From the NCBI GenBank assembly GCA_964579845.1, contig CAZOHC010000030.1, positions 1 through 14,282 on the forward strand: 14,282 bases of DNA. Reading direction: 5' to 3'. The notes under the pieces are model-generated. The model saw only the letters and a program-made list of their open reading frames with translations. It made no database searches and was not told the origin of the DNA. The stretch comes from CAZOHC01 sp964579845. Lineage in GTDB: Bacteria; Patescibacteriota; Microgenomatia; Levybacterales; UBA12049. Below, one piece after another: positions 1 through 7,735 of this stretch (position 1 is the stretch's first letter; every line of letters begins with the position of its first letter). The position numbers and the translations under genes were made by a program.

Positions 1-61
1 ACTTCATCTTGCTCCCGTTCGTTCTGAGAGAATAACACGTGCAGAATGAGGGAATTTCTTC

Positions 62-67
62 TATAAT
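62..67 (+). promoter_or_regulatory. -10 box of a probable leaderless promoter
   Basis: A perfect TATAAT lies 6 nt before the GTG start at 74. The usual distance from a -10 box to the transcription start would place the first transcribed base at or next to the start codon, so the mRNA would have almost no leader. No Shine-Dalgarno sequence is visible. No convincing -35 hexamer is seen about 17 nt upstream, so the call rests on the -10 box and its spacing. Confidence 0.5.
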
Positions 68-73
68 TGAAGA

Positions 74-1030
74 GTGCAAACTGTAATTGTAACCGGTGGA
101 GCCGGTTTTTTGGGTTCTCACTTGTGTGAACGTCTGCTCTCTGATGGCTACTCAGTCATTTGTATCGATAATCTACAGACCGGTTCGCATAAGAATATCG
201 AACCACTATTCGAGCGAGACAATTTTCGTTTTCTCGAATACGATGTCATACAGCCGCTTCCTGACAATCTAGCTGCTGATGCTGTCTTTCACTTAGCTTC
301 TCCTGCTTCGCCGAATCACCATAGCCCGATTAGCTATCATGCTTTACCACTTGAGACGATGCTGGTCAATACAGAAGGAACAAGGCATCTTCTTGAGTTT
401 GCAGAAAAGCATAATGCTTCATTTCTCTTTGCTTCGACCTCAGAAGCATATGGTGACCCTCTTGAGCATCCGCAAAAAGAAACGTATAACGGGAACGTCT
501 CAACCACCGGACCACGATCTGTCTATGATGAGGCAAAACGATTCGGTGAGACGATTACTGCGTATTTTGCCCGCACACGGGGTGTTGATGCGAGAATCGT
601 CAGGTTGTTTAATACATACGGTCCGAATATGAACTCATCTGATATGCGGATGGTTATTATTTTTATTTTGCAGGCCATTCGTAATGAGCCTATCACTATT
701 TTCGGGGATGGAACGCAGACCAGGTCGCTATGCTATGTGGACGATACGATTGAAGGGTTAATGCAGTTAATGTTTACTCCAGATCTTCGTGGTGAAGTCG
801 TAAATATAGGTTCAAGCGATGAACATACTGTGCTAGAATATGCTGAGGTTATTAAGCGACTGACTGAATCGACCAGTGAAATCATGTTCAGTGAAGCTCT
901 GCCTGAAAATGATCCGCTCAGAAGACGTCCTGATATTTCGAAAGCAAAAAATTTACTCGGGTGGGAACCGAAAATCGGTCTTGAGGACGGACTTATGAAC
1001 ATTATTACGTATTGCAGGGAGAATAGTTAG
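74..1030 (+). CDS. NAD-dependent epimerase/dehydratase, UDP-glucuronate decarboxylase (UDP-xylose synthase)-like
   Basis: This is a 318-aa extended short-chain dehydrogenase. The Rossmann NAD-binding motif GGAGFLG is at residues 8-14, the catalytic Ser/Thr-Glu region ASTSEAYGDP at 120-129, and the YxxxK pair is Tyr151/Lys155. Features typical of UDP-glucuronate decarboxylases are the ASPASP stretch (75-80), TTGPR before the active Tyr, RLFNTYGP (177-184), DGTQTRS (212-218) and a C-terminal DPLRRRPDISKAKNLLGWEP block (280-299). The family oxidises UDP-glucuronate at C4, decarboxylates it and reduces the product to UDP-xylose in the cytosol. A related dTDP- or UDP-sugar 4,6-dehydratase activity cannot be excluded from sequence alone. 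The GTG start is supported by the Rossmann strand starting at residue 3 and by a -10 box 6 nt upstream. The next gene begins 17 nt after the stop and is a glycosyltransferase, so the gene opens a surface-glycan cluster. Confidence 0.85.
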   Translation: MQTVIVTGGAGFLGSHLCERLLSDGYSVICIDNLQTGSHKNIEPLFERDNFRFLEYDVIQPLPDNLAADAVFHLASPASPNHHSPISYHALPLETMLVNTEGTRHLLEFAEKHNASFLFASTSEAYGDPLEHPQKETYNGNVSTTGPRSVYDEAKRFGETITAYFARTRGVDARIVRLFNTYGPNMNSSDMRMVIIFILQAIRNEPITIFGDGTQTRSLCYVDDTIEGLMQLMFTPDLRGEVVNIGSSDEHTVLEYAEVIKRLTESTSEIMFSEALPENDPLRRRPDISKAKNLLGWEPKIGLEDGLMNIITYCRENS

Positions 1031-1047
1031 ATTCTTCATTTCTCAGT

Positions 1048-2277
1048 ATGAAAGCAGTTATTATCCTTCCTACCTATAACGAAAAAGGAAATATTGATAG
1101 ACTTATACCTCTTCTTCAAACAGAGATATTTCCCCGTATAAAAAAATATTCAATGGGCATTCTTGTTGTCGATGACCAGTCACCTGACGGAACAGCGGAT
1201 ATCGTTCGGGAATTTATGAAGAAGTGGAAAAACATAGAGCTGTTGACCGGTGAAAAAAATGGATTAGGTGCTGCGTATGTCAGGGGAATGACCTATGCTA
1301 TTGAGAAGATGAAGGCAGATGTTGTGTTCGAGATGGACGCAGATCTTTCACATGATCCGAAAAAAATTCCGGAGTTTCTGAAAAAAATTGATGAAGGATA
1401 TGATATGGTCATCAGTACTCGGTATAGTGACGGTGGGTCAATACCCGAGAACTGGGGGATAGACCGAAAAGCGTACTCTGTTTTAGGCAATCTTATCGTC
1501 CGAATGATACTCATGCGCTTTGCAATTCATGACTGGACAGGTGGATATCGGGCGTTAAAAAAAGAAGTTTTTCTTACAATAAAGCCTGAGCTTGAGACAT
1601 TTAAAGGATATACTTTTCAAGTTGCTTTTCTTCATAAAGCACTCCAAAAAAACTACTCTGTTGCTGAGGTCCCGATCGCGTTTACCGATAGAACGCACGG
1701 TAAGTCAAAAATTGCATCAGGTGAGTATATTTCAGATCTGATGAGGTATGTTATTGTCTCACGTATTATAGAACTCAAAAGGTTCATAAAATTTCTCATT
1801 GTCGGTGGTACGGGATTTTTGACACAAATTATTGTACAGGAATTAACAATCAGAACCGGCTTTACATACTTTTTAGCTACAGTTTTCGGTGCAACACTTC
1901 ATGCTCATGATTTTCACGCACTCGCACAGTCAATCGGTGTGGGTTTCGGCGCTGAGGCAGCGATTCTATCTAATTTTCTCTACAACAATTTTTGGACATT
2001 CAAAGATACGAGAAAGTTGAAAACGAAGTCTCCGTTCTTCATTCGACTGTTGAAGTTTAATTCAGCTTCGTTAGGCTCCATCTTCCTGCAGTCTTTGGCA
2101 GCCTGGGTCGGGATTAAACTGCTCGGAACGAACGTTACCATATTTGGGGCAATCATTCCGACCAGAATCGTTATGTTGATTCCGACGATTATCTTTCTCG
2201 TTATTCCGTTAAACTATATGATCTATAATAGATTCATCTGGAAAACCCATCATCTGAAACATGAAGGCATTACTTAG
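1048..2277 (+). CDS. Polyprenyl-phosphate glycosyltransferase (DPM1-like GT2) fused to a GtrA membrane domain
   Basis: This is a two-domain protein of 409 aa. Residues 1-240 are a GT2 family, dolichol-phosphate mannose synthase-like domain, with PTYNEKGNI (8-16), the nucleotide-binding VVDDQSPDGTA (40-50), the metal-binding DAD (97-99), STRYSDGG (123-130) and WTGGYRAL (163-170). It would transfer a sugar from GDP- or UDP-sugar to polyprenyl phosphate at the inner membrane face. Residues 244-400 are a GtrA-like, roughly four-helix domain, recognised by KFLIVGGTGF (248-257), SNFLYNNFWTF (308-318) and NYMIYNRFIWK (389-399). GtrA proteins are thought to flip polyprenyl-phosphate sugars. Between its second and third helices lies a His-containing stretch (HAHDFH, 285-290) that looks longer than usual for GtrA. 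No Shine-Dalgarno is seen. The last 17 bases overlap the next gene, which probably uses the lipid-linked sugar made here. The sugar identity is unknown. Confidence 0.9.
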   Translation: MKAVIILPTYNEKGNIDRLIPLLQTEIFPRIKKYSMGILVVDDQSPDGTADIVREFMKKWKNIELLTGEKNGLGAAYVRGMTYAIEKMKADVVFEMDADLSHDPKKIPEFLKKIDEGYDMVISTRYSDGGSIPENWGIDRKAYSVLGNLIVRMILMRFAIHDWTGGYRALKKEVFLTIKPELETFKGYTFQVAFLHKALQKNYSVAEVPIAFTDRTHGKSKIASGEYISDLMRYVIVSRIIELKRFIKFLIVGGTGFLTQIIVQELTIRTGFTYFLATVFGATLHAHDFHALAQSIGVGFGAEAAILSNFLYNNFWTFKDTRKLKTKSPFFIRLLKFNSASLGSIFLQSLAAWVGIKLLGTNVTIFGAIIPTRIVMLIPTIIFLVIPLNYMIYNRFIWKTHHLKHEGIT

Positions 2278-3862
2278 ACTAGACCGAAAAATCATCGCCA
2301 TCATATTGATTCTCGCGACTGCCGCATTCCTTCGTCTCTACCGTATTGCGGATTATTTGACGTTCCTTGGGGATGAAGGACGAGATGCCTTAGTCGTCAA
2401 AGGGATACTTGAGGGAGATTTGGTCTTTCTCGGTCCCAGAGCCTCATCCGGTGATTTTTTCTTAGGTCCTATCTATTACTATTTAATGGCTCCTTTTCTC
2501 TGGGTTACCGGACTTGATCCGGTCGGGCCGGCGATTATGATAGCGCTTTTAGGTATTGCAACAGTCTATCTGGTTTATCGGTTCGGAACTGAATTCTTCG
2601 GGACAACTGCAGGGCTTATAGCATCATCACTCTATGCTGTTTCAGTTTTAGTTGTCGAATTCTCAAAATCCTCATGGAATCCTAATGCTGTTCCTTTTTT
2701 CTCCCTCATCTTGATGTATTTATTATACAAAGCCGTCAAGCAGTCATCATTAAAATATTATTTCATTGTCGGTGTTTTGTTCGGTATCCTTCTCCAACTG
2801 CATTATATCGTCGTCTTTTTAGGTATTTCAATTTTCCTATTTATCATTCTCGGTAATTTTATAAAAGCGCGTAAAACATTTGCTCTCACGGCTCTGAACA
2901 TCCTGAAAAGCGGAGTATCAGCTTTGCTCGGATTTCTGCTCGGATTTTCTCCGTTTCTGGCTTTTGAAATTAAAAATGGTTTTCCTAATCTTAGGACGAT
3001 TTTTTCGTTTATTTCTTCAAATACAGTAGGTGGGGAAACATCGAGCGCTCCGATGTACTGGATTATCTCTGATGTTTTTCTTCGGGTTTTTGGTAGACTA
3101 CTCGTCGTATTTCCAAGTAATCCTGATCAGCTGACGATGGATCCGCTTGCACTCACTGTCTGGATCGGGTTGGTTCTTTTTCTCGCTTTCGGATCACTGG
3201 TTGCACTCCTTCGGGTGAAGGACACTCTGACAAAGGTATTCTTTCTACTGTGGCTGCTGCTTGGAATAGTATTATTTGGGTTTTATAAAAAACCTATTTA
3301 TGACTATTATTTTGTCTTCCTTTTTCCGGTGCCGTTTCTCCTGCTAGGGAATTTTCTCTCCACGTTCTACCATGCGAAAAAACTGGCACTGTTAGGAAAA
3401 ATTGTAACGCTCATTATCGTCATCTCACTGATTAAACTCAACCTGATGCATACTCACCTGCGTACCGAGCCAAATCGGCAAATGCTACAGATGAGAAATG
3501 TTGCTGAGTTTGTTTTATCAAAAGCAGATCCTGGACCCTTTAACTTTGCATTATTAACGGAAGGGAACTCTGATCATGCCTATCGATATTTCTTTGCAGT
3601 TCATGATCGTGATCCGATAATCATCGAAAATGAAATGGTTGATCCTGATCGAACGACTGTTACCGATCAGCTGCTAATTGTCTGCGAGGAAATCCCCTGT
3701 GCTCCTCTAGGACATCCTCTTTTTGAGGTTGCCTCTTTCGGAAGAGCTGAAATCGTTGCATCATGGAATATCTCAATTGACCGCGGAGTGATTTTCGAGA
3801 CACCTGCAGGATCTACTCCTTTTATCCAGGTGTATAAGCTTCGCCACTACAAGGAGCTGTAA
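2261..3862 (+). CDS. Multi-pass membrane glycosyltransferase, GT39/ArnT (PMT)-like
   Basis: This is a 533-aa integral membrane protein with a first membrane helix at about 10-24, then a periplasm-facing loop carrying GDEGRD (37-42), then about ten more hydrophobic segments up to residue ~400, and a soluble C-terminal portion (about 410-533). The acidic pair Asp38/Glu39 in the first external loop is the position of catalytic or metal-binding acidic residues in PMT, ArnT and related GT-C enzymes. These enzymes use polyprenyl-phosphate sugars to glycosylate proteins or lipids outside the membrane. The start codon lies inside the end of the preceding polyprenyl-phosphate glycosyltransferase gene (17-nt overlap), consistent with translational coupling. 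I infer that it transfers the sugar made and flipped by that neighbour. The acceptor is unknown, and similarity is at superfamily level only. Confidence 0.8.
   Translation: MKALLRLDRKIIAIILILATAAFLRLYRIADYLTFLGDEGRDALVVKGILEGDLVFLGPRASSGDFFLGPIYYYLMAPFLWVTGLDPVGPAIMIALLGIATVYLVYRFGTEFFGTTAGLIASSLYAVSVLVVEFSKSSWNPNAVPFFSLILMYLLYKAVKQSSLKYYFIVGVLFGILLQLHYIVVFLGISIFLFIILGNFIKARKTFALTALNILKSGVSALLGFLLGFSPFLAFEIKNGFPNLRTIFSFISSNTVGGETSSAPMYWIISDVFLRVFGRLLVVFPSNPDQLTMDPLALTVWIGLVLFLAFGSLVALLRVKDTLTKVFFLLWLLLGIVLFGFYKKPIYDYYFVFLFPVPFLLLGNFLSTFYHAKKLALLGKIVTLIIVISLIKLNLMHTHLRTEPNRQMLQMRNVAEFVLSKADPGPFNFALLTEGNSDHAYRYFFAVHDRDPIIIENEMVDPDRTTVTDQLLIVCEEIPCAPLGHPLFEVASFGRAEIVASWNISIDRGVIFETPAGSTPFIQVYKLRHYKEL
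3851..3856 (+). promoter_or_regulatory. Shine-Dalgarno that decides a TTG start
   Basis: AAGGAG sits inside the 3' end of the upstream glycosyltransferase gene, 8 nt before the TTG at 3865. The strong match and good spacing support TTG as a real start although the downstream gene has only 60 codons. Confidence 0.7.
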
Positions 3863-3864
3863 CG

Positions 3865-4047
3865 TTGGCAGATAAGAACGAAAAAAAAGACCGAAACATT
3901 GAGCCAATATATGAATATCCTCGTGTACAAGATAGAGGGCTAAGGGTACAGCTTTGTCCTGTTTGTAAAGAATTTATCGGAGATATGCCCAGAACTCCTG
4001 ATGCCGTGTGTCGAAACTGCGGCTATAAAGATCCATGTTGTGAATAA
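3865..4047 (+). CDS. Small zinc-ribbon protein, 60 aa, function unknown
   Basis: I do not recognise a named family. The 60-aa protein has a charged N-terminus (MADKNEKKDRN) and then a zinc-ribbon-like arrangement: CPVC at 31-34 and CRNCG at 49-53, giving CxxC-14-CxxC. Two further Cys close the protein (58-59). Four cysteines as two CxxC knuckles would bind one Zn2+. No membrane segment is seen. The start is TTG, supported by AAGGAG 8 nt upstream. It begins 2 nt after the stop of the GT39-like gene, so it is almost certainly the last gene of the glycan operon, and it ends facing the minus-strand FAD oxidase (56-bp convergent gap). It could be an accessory or regulatory protein, or unrelated in function. 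Confidence 0.75.
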   Translation: MADKNEKKDRNIEPIYEYPRVQDRGLRVQLCPVCKEFIGDMPRTPDAVCRNCGYKDPCCE

Positions 4048-4103
4048 CTTCACCTACACCTGGGAATGCATACGTACAATAATGGATGGGGAGGAGTGTG
4101 CAA

Positions 4104-5771
4104 TCAACTATGAAGAAGTATTTTTTCCTCTTCATGCTTATTAATCATGAATGGATATGTATAGGATTTTGAAACATTAATTTTCTTGTTCGGATTTATG
4201 ATTCCGTCAGGATCGAACACCATTTTTATCTGTTCAAATATATTGTACACTTTCTCGCCGTACATTTCTTTCAGATACGGAGCGCGTACCAGGCCGTCAT
4301 TATGTTCTCCCGAAGATGTGCCTCCGTATTTGAAGACGATTTCAAATGTCTTGTCCATAACTTCAACAATTTTCTTTCGTTCAGACTCCTGTGTCAGGTC
4401 GACGAGCGGGATGATATGAAAATTACCGTCTCCGACATGTCCTGCGATGGTAGCTTTTAGTTTGTAGTCATCAATGATTTTATACATTTCAGGAAGAAAT
4501 TGCGGGAGAACTTCAGGTTTTACACAGGTATCATCAATAAACGGGGCAGCCCAGACACCTTTTACGCGACGTCGTAGTAAGTTAAAGCTTTCCCTCCTGA
4601 TCGACCAGTACAAGTCTCGCTCTTTCTGGTTTTTCGCGATCCTGGTGGTAATATTTTTATAGCCTGAAAGTTCTTCATTTAATGTTCTTAAATGTTCGTT
4701 GACGTCTTTTAGATCATCACTTTCATATTCGACGATGAGAACCATTTTCGGCATACCGTATTTGAGGTTATACATAAACTCAGGATAGAACCTTTTTACC
4801 GTGTCAAGCGTTGAAATTTTAAGTATTTTTGAGAAGTCTCTGAAATATTTCATCGCAAGTCTGAGCGTATAATGATCATACGATTCAAAACTGACTGGTT
4901 TATGTTTTAAAACAGTCTGGACAATCTCAGGCAAATGATCGAAATTCTTCATTTTGATAACTAACATGCCGCGATACTTCTGTTTTTTTACTAACCCGAA
5001 CGTTATCTCAGTAATAATGCCCAATGTTCCTTGAGATCCGACAAATAATTTCGGTAAATCAAACGTCTCTCCGTCCCACACACGCCATATGTTGTATCCA
5101 GATGAATTTTTAGATACATCAACCTTTGATGCGTCGATAACCTCTTTATTTTTTTCAAAGAGAATAAATAACTTTTTATAAAATTTTCCCTCAAAATCAT
5201 TTTTATTCATTTTATGCTCAAGCTCTTTTTTTGTTAACTTTTTTACCTCATATTCATTTCCATCTGAGAGGACGACTTTAAGGTGCTCGACATAGTTCTC
5301 AGTCTTTCCGTATAGAAGCGATTTTTCTCCTCCGCAATTATTGGCAACCATTCCTCCGACTGCACAGAGACGCTTTGATGATGGGTAGGATGGATAGATC
5401 AGATCGCGCTCATTCAGCTGTTTTTCTAGATCGCGATAGTAGACTCCTGGCTCAACCGTTGCACGTTCATTCGTGATCTTAATAATCTTATTCATGTTAG
5501 TAACGACAATAAGAATTGACCGTGTCAATGATCCGCCACTCATACAGGTGCCTGCAGCTCGGACAGCGACTGATAAGTCAGGATATTTTTTCTTATACTC
5601 GTTTGCAATCTGGACAATCTGCTTAATATCTTCAGCGTCATTCGGAAACACGACGACAGATGGTACCATCTCATAGATACTTGCATCATGCTTGTATGCA
5701 TGACGTGTTGCCTCATCAACTTTTACTTCGCCTTTAATTTTTTCTTGTAATGCTTGTATAACGTCTTCCAT
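4104..5771 (-). CDS. FAD-linked oxidase of the GlcD / D-lactate dehydrogenase family
   Basis: This 555-aa flavoprotein belongs to the VAO/PCMH family. The FAD_binding_4 domain covers about residues 35-260, with PSVVVFPNDAEDI (37-49), RAAGTCMSGGSL (71-82), GGMVANNCGGEKSLLYGKT (139-157) and VGSQGTLGIITEITFG (244-259). The C-terminal FAD-oxidase domain covers about 265-530 and carries the family motifs GHVGDGNFHIIP (444-455, His residues near flavin and substrate), SGEHNDG (487-493) and the ending FDPDGIINPNK (519-529). Relatives oxidise glycolate, D-lactate, D-2-hydroxyglutarate or other 2-hydroxy acids and pass electrons to quinone or another acceptor. The length is that of a single-subunit enzyme without a C-terminal 4Fe-4S domain. 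It is the last gene after glycerate kinase and both transketolase subunits, separated from the latter by 78 bp holding an inverted repeat. Which hydroxy acid is used cannot be read from the sequence. Confidence 0.9.
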   Translation of the reverse strand: MEDVIQALQEKIKGEVKVDEATRHAYKHDASIYEMVPSVVVFPNDAEDIKQIVQIANEYKKKYPDLSVAVRAAGTCMSGGSLTRSILIVVTNMNKIIKITNERATVEPGVYYRDLEKQLNERDLIYPSYPSSKRLCAVGGMVANNCGGEKSLLYGKTENYVEHLKVVLSDGNEYEVKKLTKKELEHKMNKNDFEGKFYKKLFILFEKNKEVIDASKVDVSKNSSGYNIWRVWDGETFDLPKLFVGSQGTLGIITEITFGLVKKQKYRGMLVIKMKNFDHLPEIVQTVLKHKPVSFESYDHYTLRLAMKYFRDFSKILKISTLDTVKRFYPEFMYNLKYGMPKMVLIVEYESDDLKDVNEHLRTLNEELSGYKNITTRIAKNQKERDLYWSIRRESFNLLRRRVKGVWAAPFIDDTCVKPEVLPQFLPEMYKIIDDYKLKATIAGHVGDGNFHIIPLVDLTQESERKKIVEVMDKTFEIVFKYGGTSSGEHNDGLVRAPYLKEMYGEKVYNIFEQIKMVFDPDGIINPNKKINVSKSYTYPFMINKHEEEKILLHS

Positions 5772-5791
5772 GGTTATTGATATGATTTATG

Positions 5792-5837
5792 ATATGAGTT
5801 TCTGATCAAGACTGCTCATCTCGTTCCTAACTCATAT
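5792..5837 (-). repeat. 9-bp inverted repeat between transketolase C and FAD oxidase genes
   Basis: ATATGAGTT (5792-5800) is mirrored exactly by AACTCATAT (5829-5837), with a 28-nt intervening loop. It fills most of the 78-bp gap. There is no T-run after it in either direction, so it does not look like a simple terminator. It could be an intercistronic mRNA hairpin or an operator. AT-rich chance pairing is possible. Confidence 0.4.
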
Positions 5838-5849
5838 ATATTACATCGT

Positions 5850-6839
5850 TTACTTTTTCTCTCGTACTCTCTTAACAGCATCTTTAATCGCACCGACTCC
5901 CATACCGTACTTTTCAATAAGTTCTGTGGGATTGCCTGATTCTGCGAAGGTATCTTGCAGTCCGATAAACTCCATCGGTGTTGGGCGGGCTTTTGCGAGG
6001 AACTCAGCTACAGCGCCTCCTAAGCCCCCTGAGACCTGGTGATCTTCAACCGTTACGATTGCTCCTGTATGATTAGCATAGTGGATAACCCCTTCCGCAT
6101 CAAGTGGCTTAATCGTCGGGACATTAACAACGAGGACGGGAAAATTCTCTTCCTCAAGCTCTTTGGCAGCAACCAGTGCATAGTAGAGCATATATCCTGT
6201 CGCCATAATCGTTACCTGTGCGTTATCGCTTTTCCAAAACTCCCAGATCTTCCCGATCTCAAACGGCGTATCTTCTGTTGTGATAAGCGGAGTTTTATCC
6301 CGTGAGAATCGTAGGTAGGCAGGTCCGTAGAATGTCGTCGATGCGATCGTTGCTTTCCTCGCTTCTATAGCGTCGCATGGTACGAATACTTTTATATCAG
6401 GGAGGCAACGCATAATCGCGATATCTTCTGTCGCTTGATGCGTTGCGCCGTCGGGTCCTGTCATGATTCCTGAATGATGTCCTGCAATTTTTACATCTAC
6501 GTTGTTATACACCACAGTAGTTCTGATAGTTTCCCAGTTCTTTCCCGGGGAGAATGTTGCATAAGATGAAATAAATGGAATTTTACCGGTCACGGCCATC
6601 CCAGCTGCAATCGCTGCCATGTTTTGTTCGCTGATGCCTACTTCGAAAAAACGTTCAGGATATGCTTCAGCAAATTTGTTCATTTTGGTTGACTCCGTCA
6701 GATCAGCAGACAGTCCGACGATGTTCGGATCTTTTTCTGCTAGTGTCATCAAGCCGTCACCGAAGCCTTCTCTCGTTGGCTTTTTTTCAACTTCTTCAGT
6801 AAATAATTGTTCGTTTAGTTTTAAATCAGGATTTAACAT
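5850..6839 (-). CDS. Transketolase, C-terminal subunit
   Basis: This 329-aa protein holds the pyrimidine-binding (Pyr) and C-terminal domains of transketolase as a separate polypeptide, about the usual length for split bacterial and archaeal enzymes. The catalytic Glu that activates thiamine diphosphate is in VGISEQNM (67-74, Glu71). DGATHQATEDIA (130-141) and RFSRDKTP (177-184) are typical of the Pyr domain, and VEDHQVSGGLGGAVAEFLA marks the C-terminal domain. With the N-terminal subunit encoded directly upstream it would move two-carbon ketol units between sugar phosphates in the non-oxidative pentose phosphate pathway. The gap to the N-subunit gene is 36 bp, with no clear Shine-Dalgarno. 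The gene itself is intact, in contrast to its partner. Confidence 0.93.
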   Translation of the reverse strand: MLNPDLKLNEQLFTEEVEKKPTREGFGDGLMTLAEKDPNIVGLSADLTESTKMNKFAEAYPERFFEVGISEQNMAAIAAGMAVTGKIPFISSYATFSPGKNWETIRTTVVYNNVDVKIAGHHSGIMTGPDGATHQATEDIAIMRCLPDIKVFVPCDAIEARKATIASTTFYGPAYLRFSRDKTPLITTEDTPFEIGKIWEFWKSDNAQVTIMATGYMLYYALVAAKELEEENFPVLVVNVPTIKPLDAEGVIHYANHTGAIVTVEDHQVSGGLGGAVAEFLAKARPTPMEFIGLQDTFAESGNPTELIEKYGMGVGAIKDAVKRVREKK

Positions 6840-6875
6840 ATGTACGATATCACTTATTTCTCACTTACAGATTAA

Positions 6876-7735
6876 TTAATTTCCTGCCTCGATTTTCCCT
6901 TGTAGTGTTCTCAGCTCTTCAAGAGCTATTCTTGCTTCTTCTTTGGTCGGAGGTTTTCCGTGCCATTCAAATTTATTTTCCATAAATCCTACACCTTTTC
7001 CCGGGATAGTTCGTGCAATAATCGCTGTTGGTTGTTGGTGGACAGCGTGGGCTTTTTGAATGGCAGCAATAAATTCGCGAATATTATGACCGTCTACCTC
7101 GATGACATTCCAACGAAATGCTTCAAATTTTGACCGCAGTGGGTCAAGCGGCATAACATCCTCAGTAAACCCGTCAATCTGAATGTTATTACGATCCACT
7201 ACAACAGTCAGGTTGTCCATTTTATTTTTTCCGGCAAACAACAATGATTCCCAGATATTTCCCTCCTGTAATTCTCCGTCACCTGTCAGGCAGTACACTT
7301 GTTGTGGCTTTCCATCCATTTTGAGCGCGAGCGCCATGCCTGTTGCTTGTCCTATTCCTTCTCCGAGCGGACCTGATGTAGACTCTATTCCGGGAAGTAC
7401 CGTTCGATGTGGATGTCCTTGTAGCCGTGAGTTCATTTTTCTGAGTGTTTTTAGCTCCTCGACAGGGAAGTAGCCACTGAGTGCTAGTGTTAGTACTGGA
7501 CAGGGCAGATATGGCCATTTGAGAGCACTAACCGATCCCGTTCATCCCAGTCCGGATTCTTCGGATCATGCGTGAGAATGTGAAAGTAAAAGCAGGAAAA
7601 AATATCAGCCATACCGAGAGGACCTGCAGAGTGTCCACTTCCTGCTTCCACTAATGTCTCGATAATCAGTCGTCTGATTTCATTTGCTTTCTCTTCAAGG
7701 ATTTTTATTTTTTCGTCGTAAAGGGCAGTTATCAT
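6876..7735 (-). CDS. Transketolase, N-terminal subunit, interrupted by a one-base frameshift
   Basis: Two adjacent reading frames together make one transketolase N-terminal, ThDP/PP-binding subunit. The first piece (7735 down to 7490, 81 aa) carries GSGHSAGPLG (32-41) and SNGH (72-75), and stops at TAA right after VQY. The second frame continues as LTLALSGYFPVEELKTLRKMN and then HPHRTVLP, SGPLGEGIGQA, the ThDP/metal motif GDGELQEGN and VVDRNNIQIDG, ending at 6876. Joining the frames by stepping back one base at 7492-7495, or restoring one missing base, gives about 286 aa with no residue gained or lost against the family. No slippery heptamer or homopolymer is seen there. The intact C-subunit downstream suggests either an assembly indel or a recent mutation. 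The ATG overlaps the glycerate kinase stop as ATGA (7732-7735), so translation is probably coupled. An internal start at 7436 has no ribosome site and would lack the GSGH motif. Confidence 0.88.

Noticed and set aside
4048..4103. Convergent gap between the zinc ribbon gene and the FAD oxidase as a terminator
   Set aside because: I found no convincing stem followed by a T-run in these 56 bases.
7488..7496. TACTAAC at the frameshift, resembling an intron branch point
   Set aside because: Only one base is missing between the two frames and no intron-sized insert exists, so splicing is not a possible explanation.
7490..7500. Programmed ribosomal frameshift in the transketolase N subunit
   Set aside because: No slippery heptamer, no upstream Shine-Dalgarno-like stimulator and no obvious downstream pseudoknot are seen; an indel is the simpler reading. 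Kept as a finding only because it can be checked.
7279..7518. A 79-codon minus-strand frame over the transketolase frameshift site
   Set aside because: It is in the third frame, low in complexity, and does not continue either half of the transketolase sequence; the homology lies in the other two frames.
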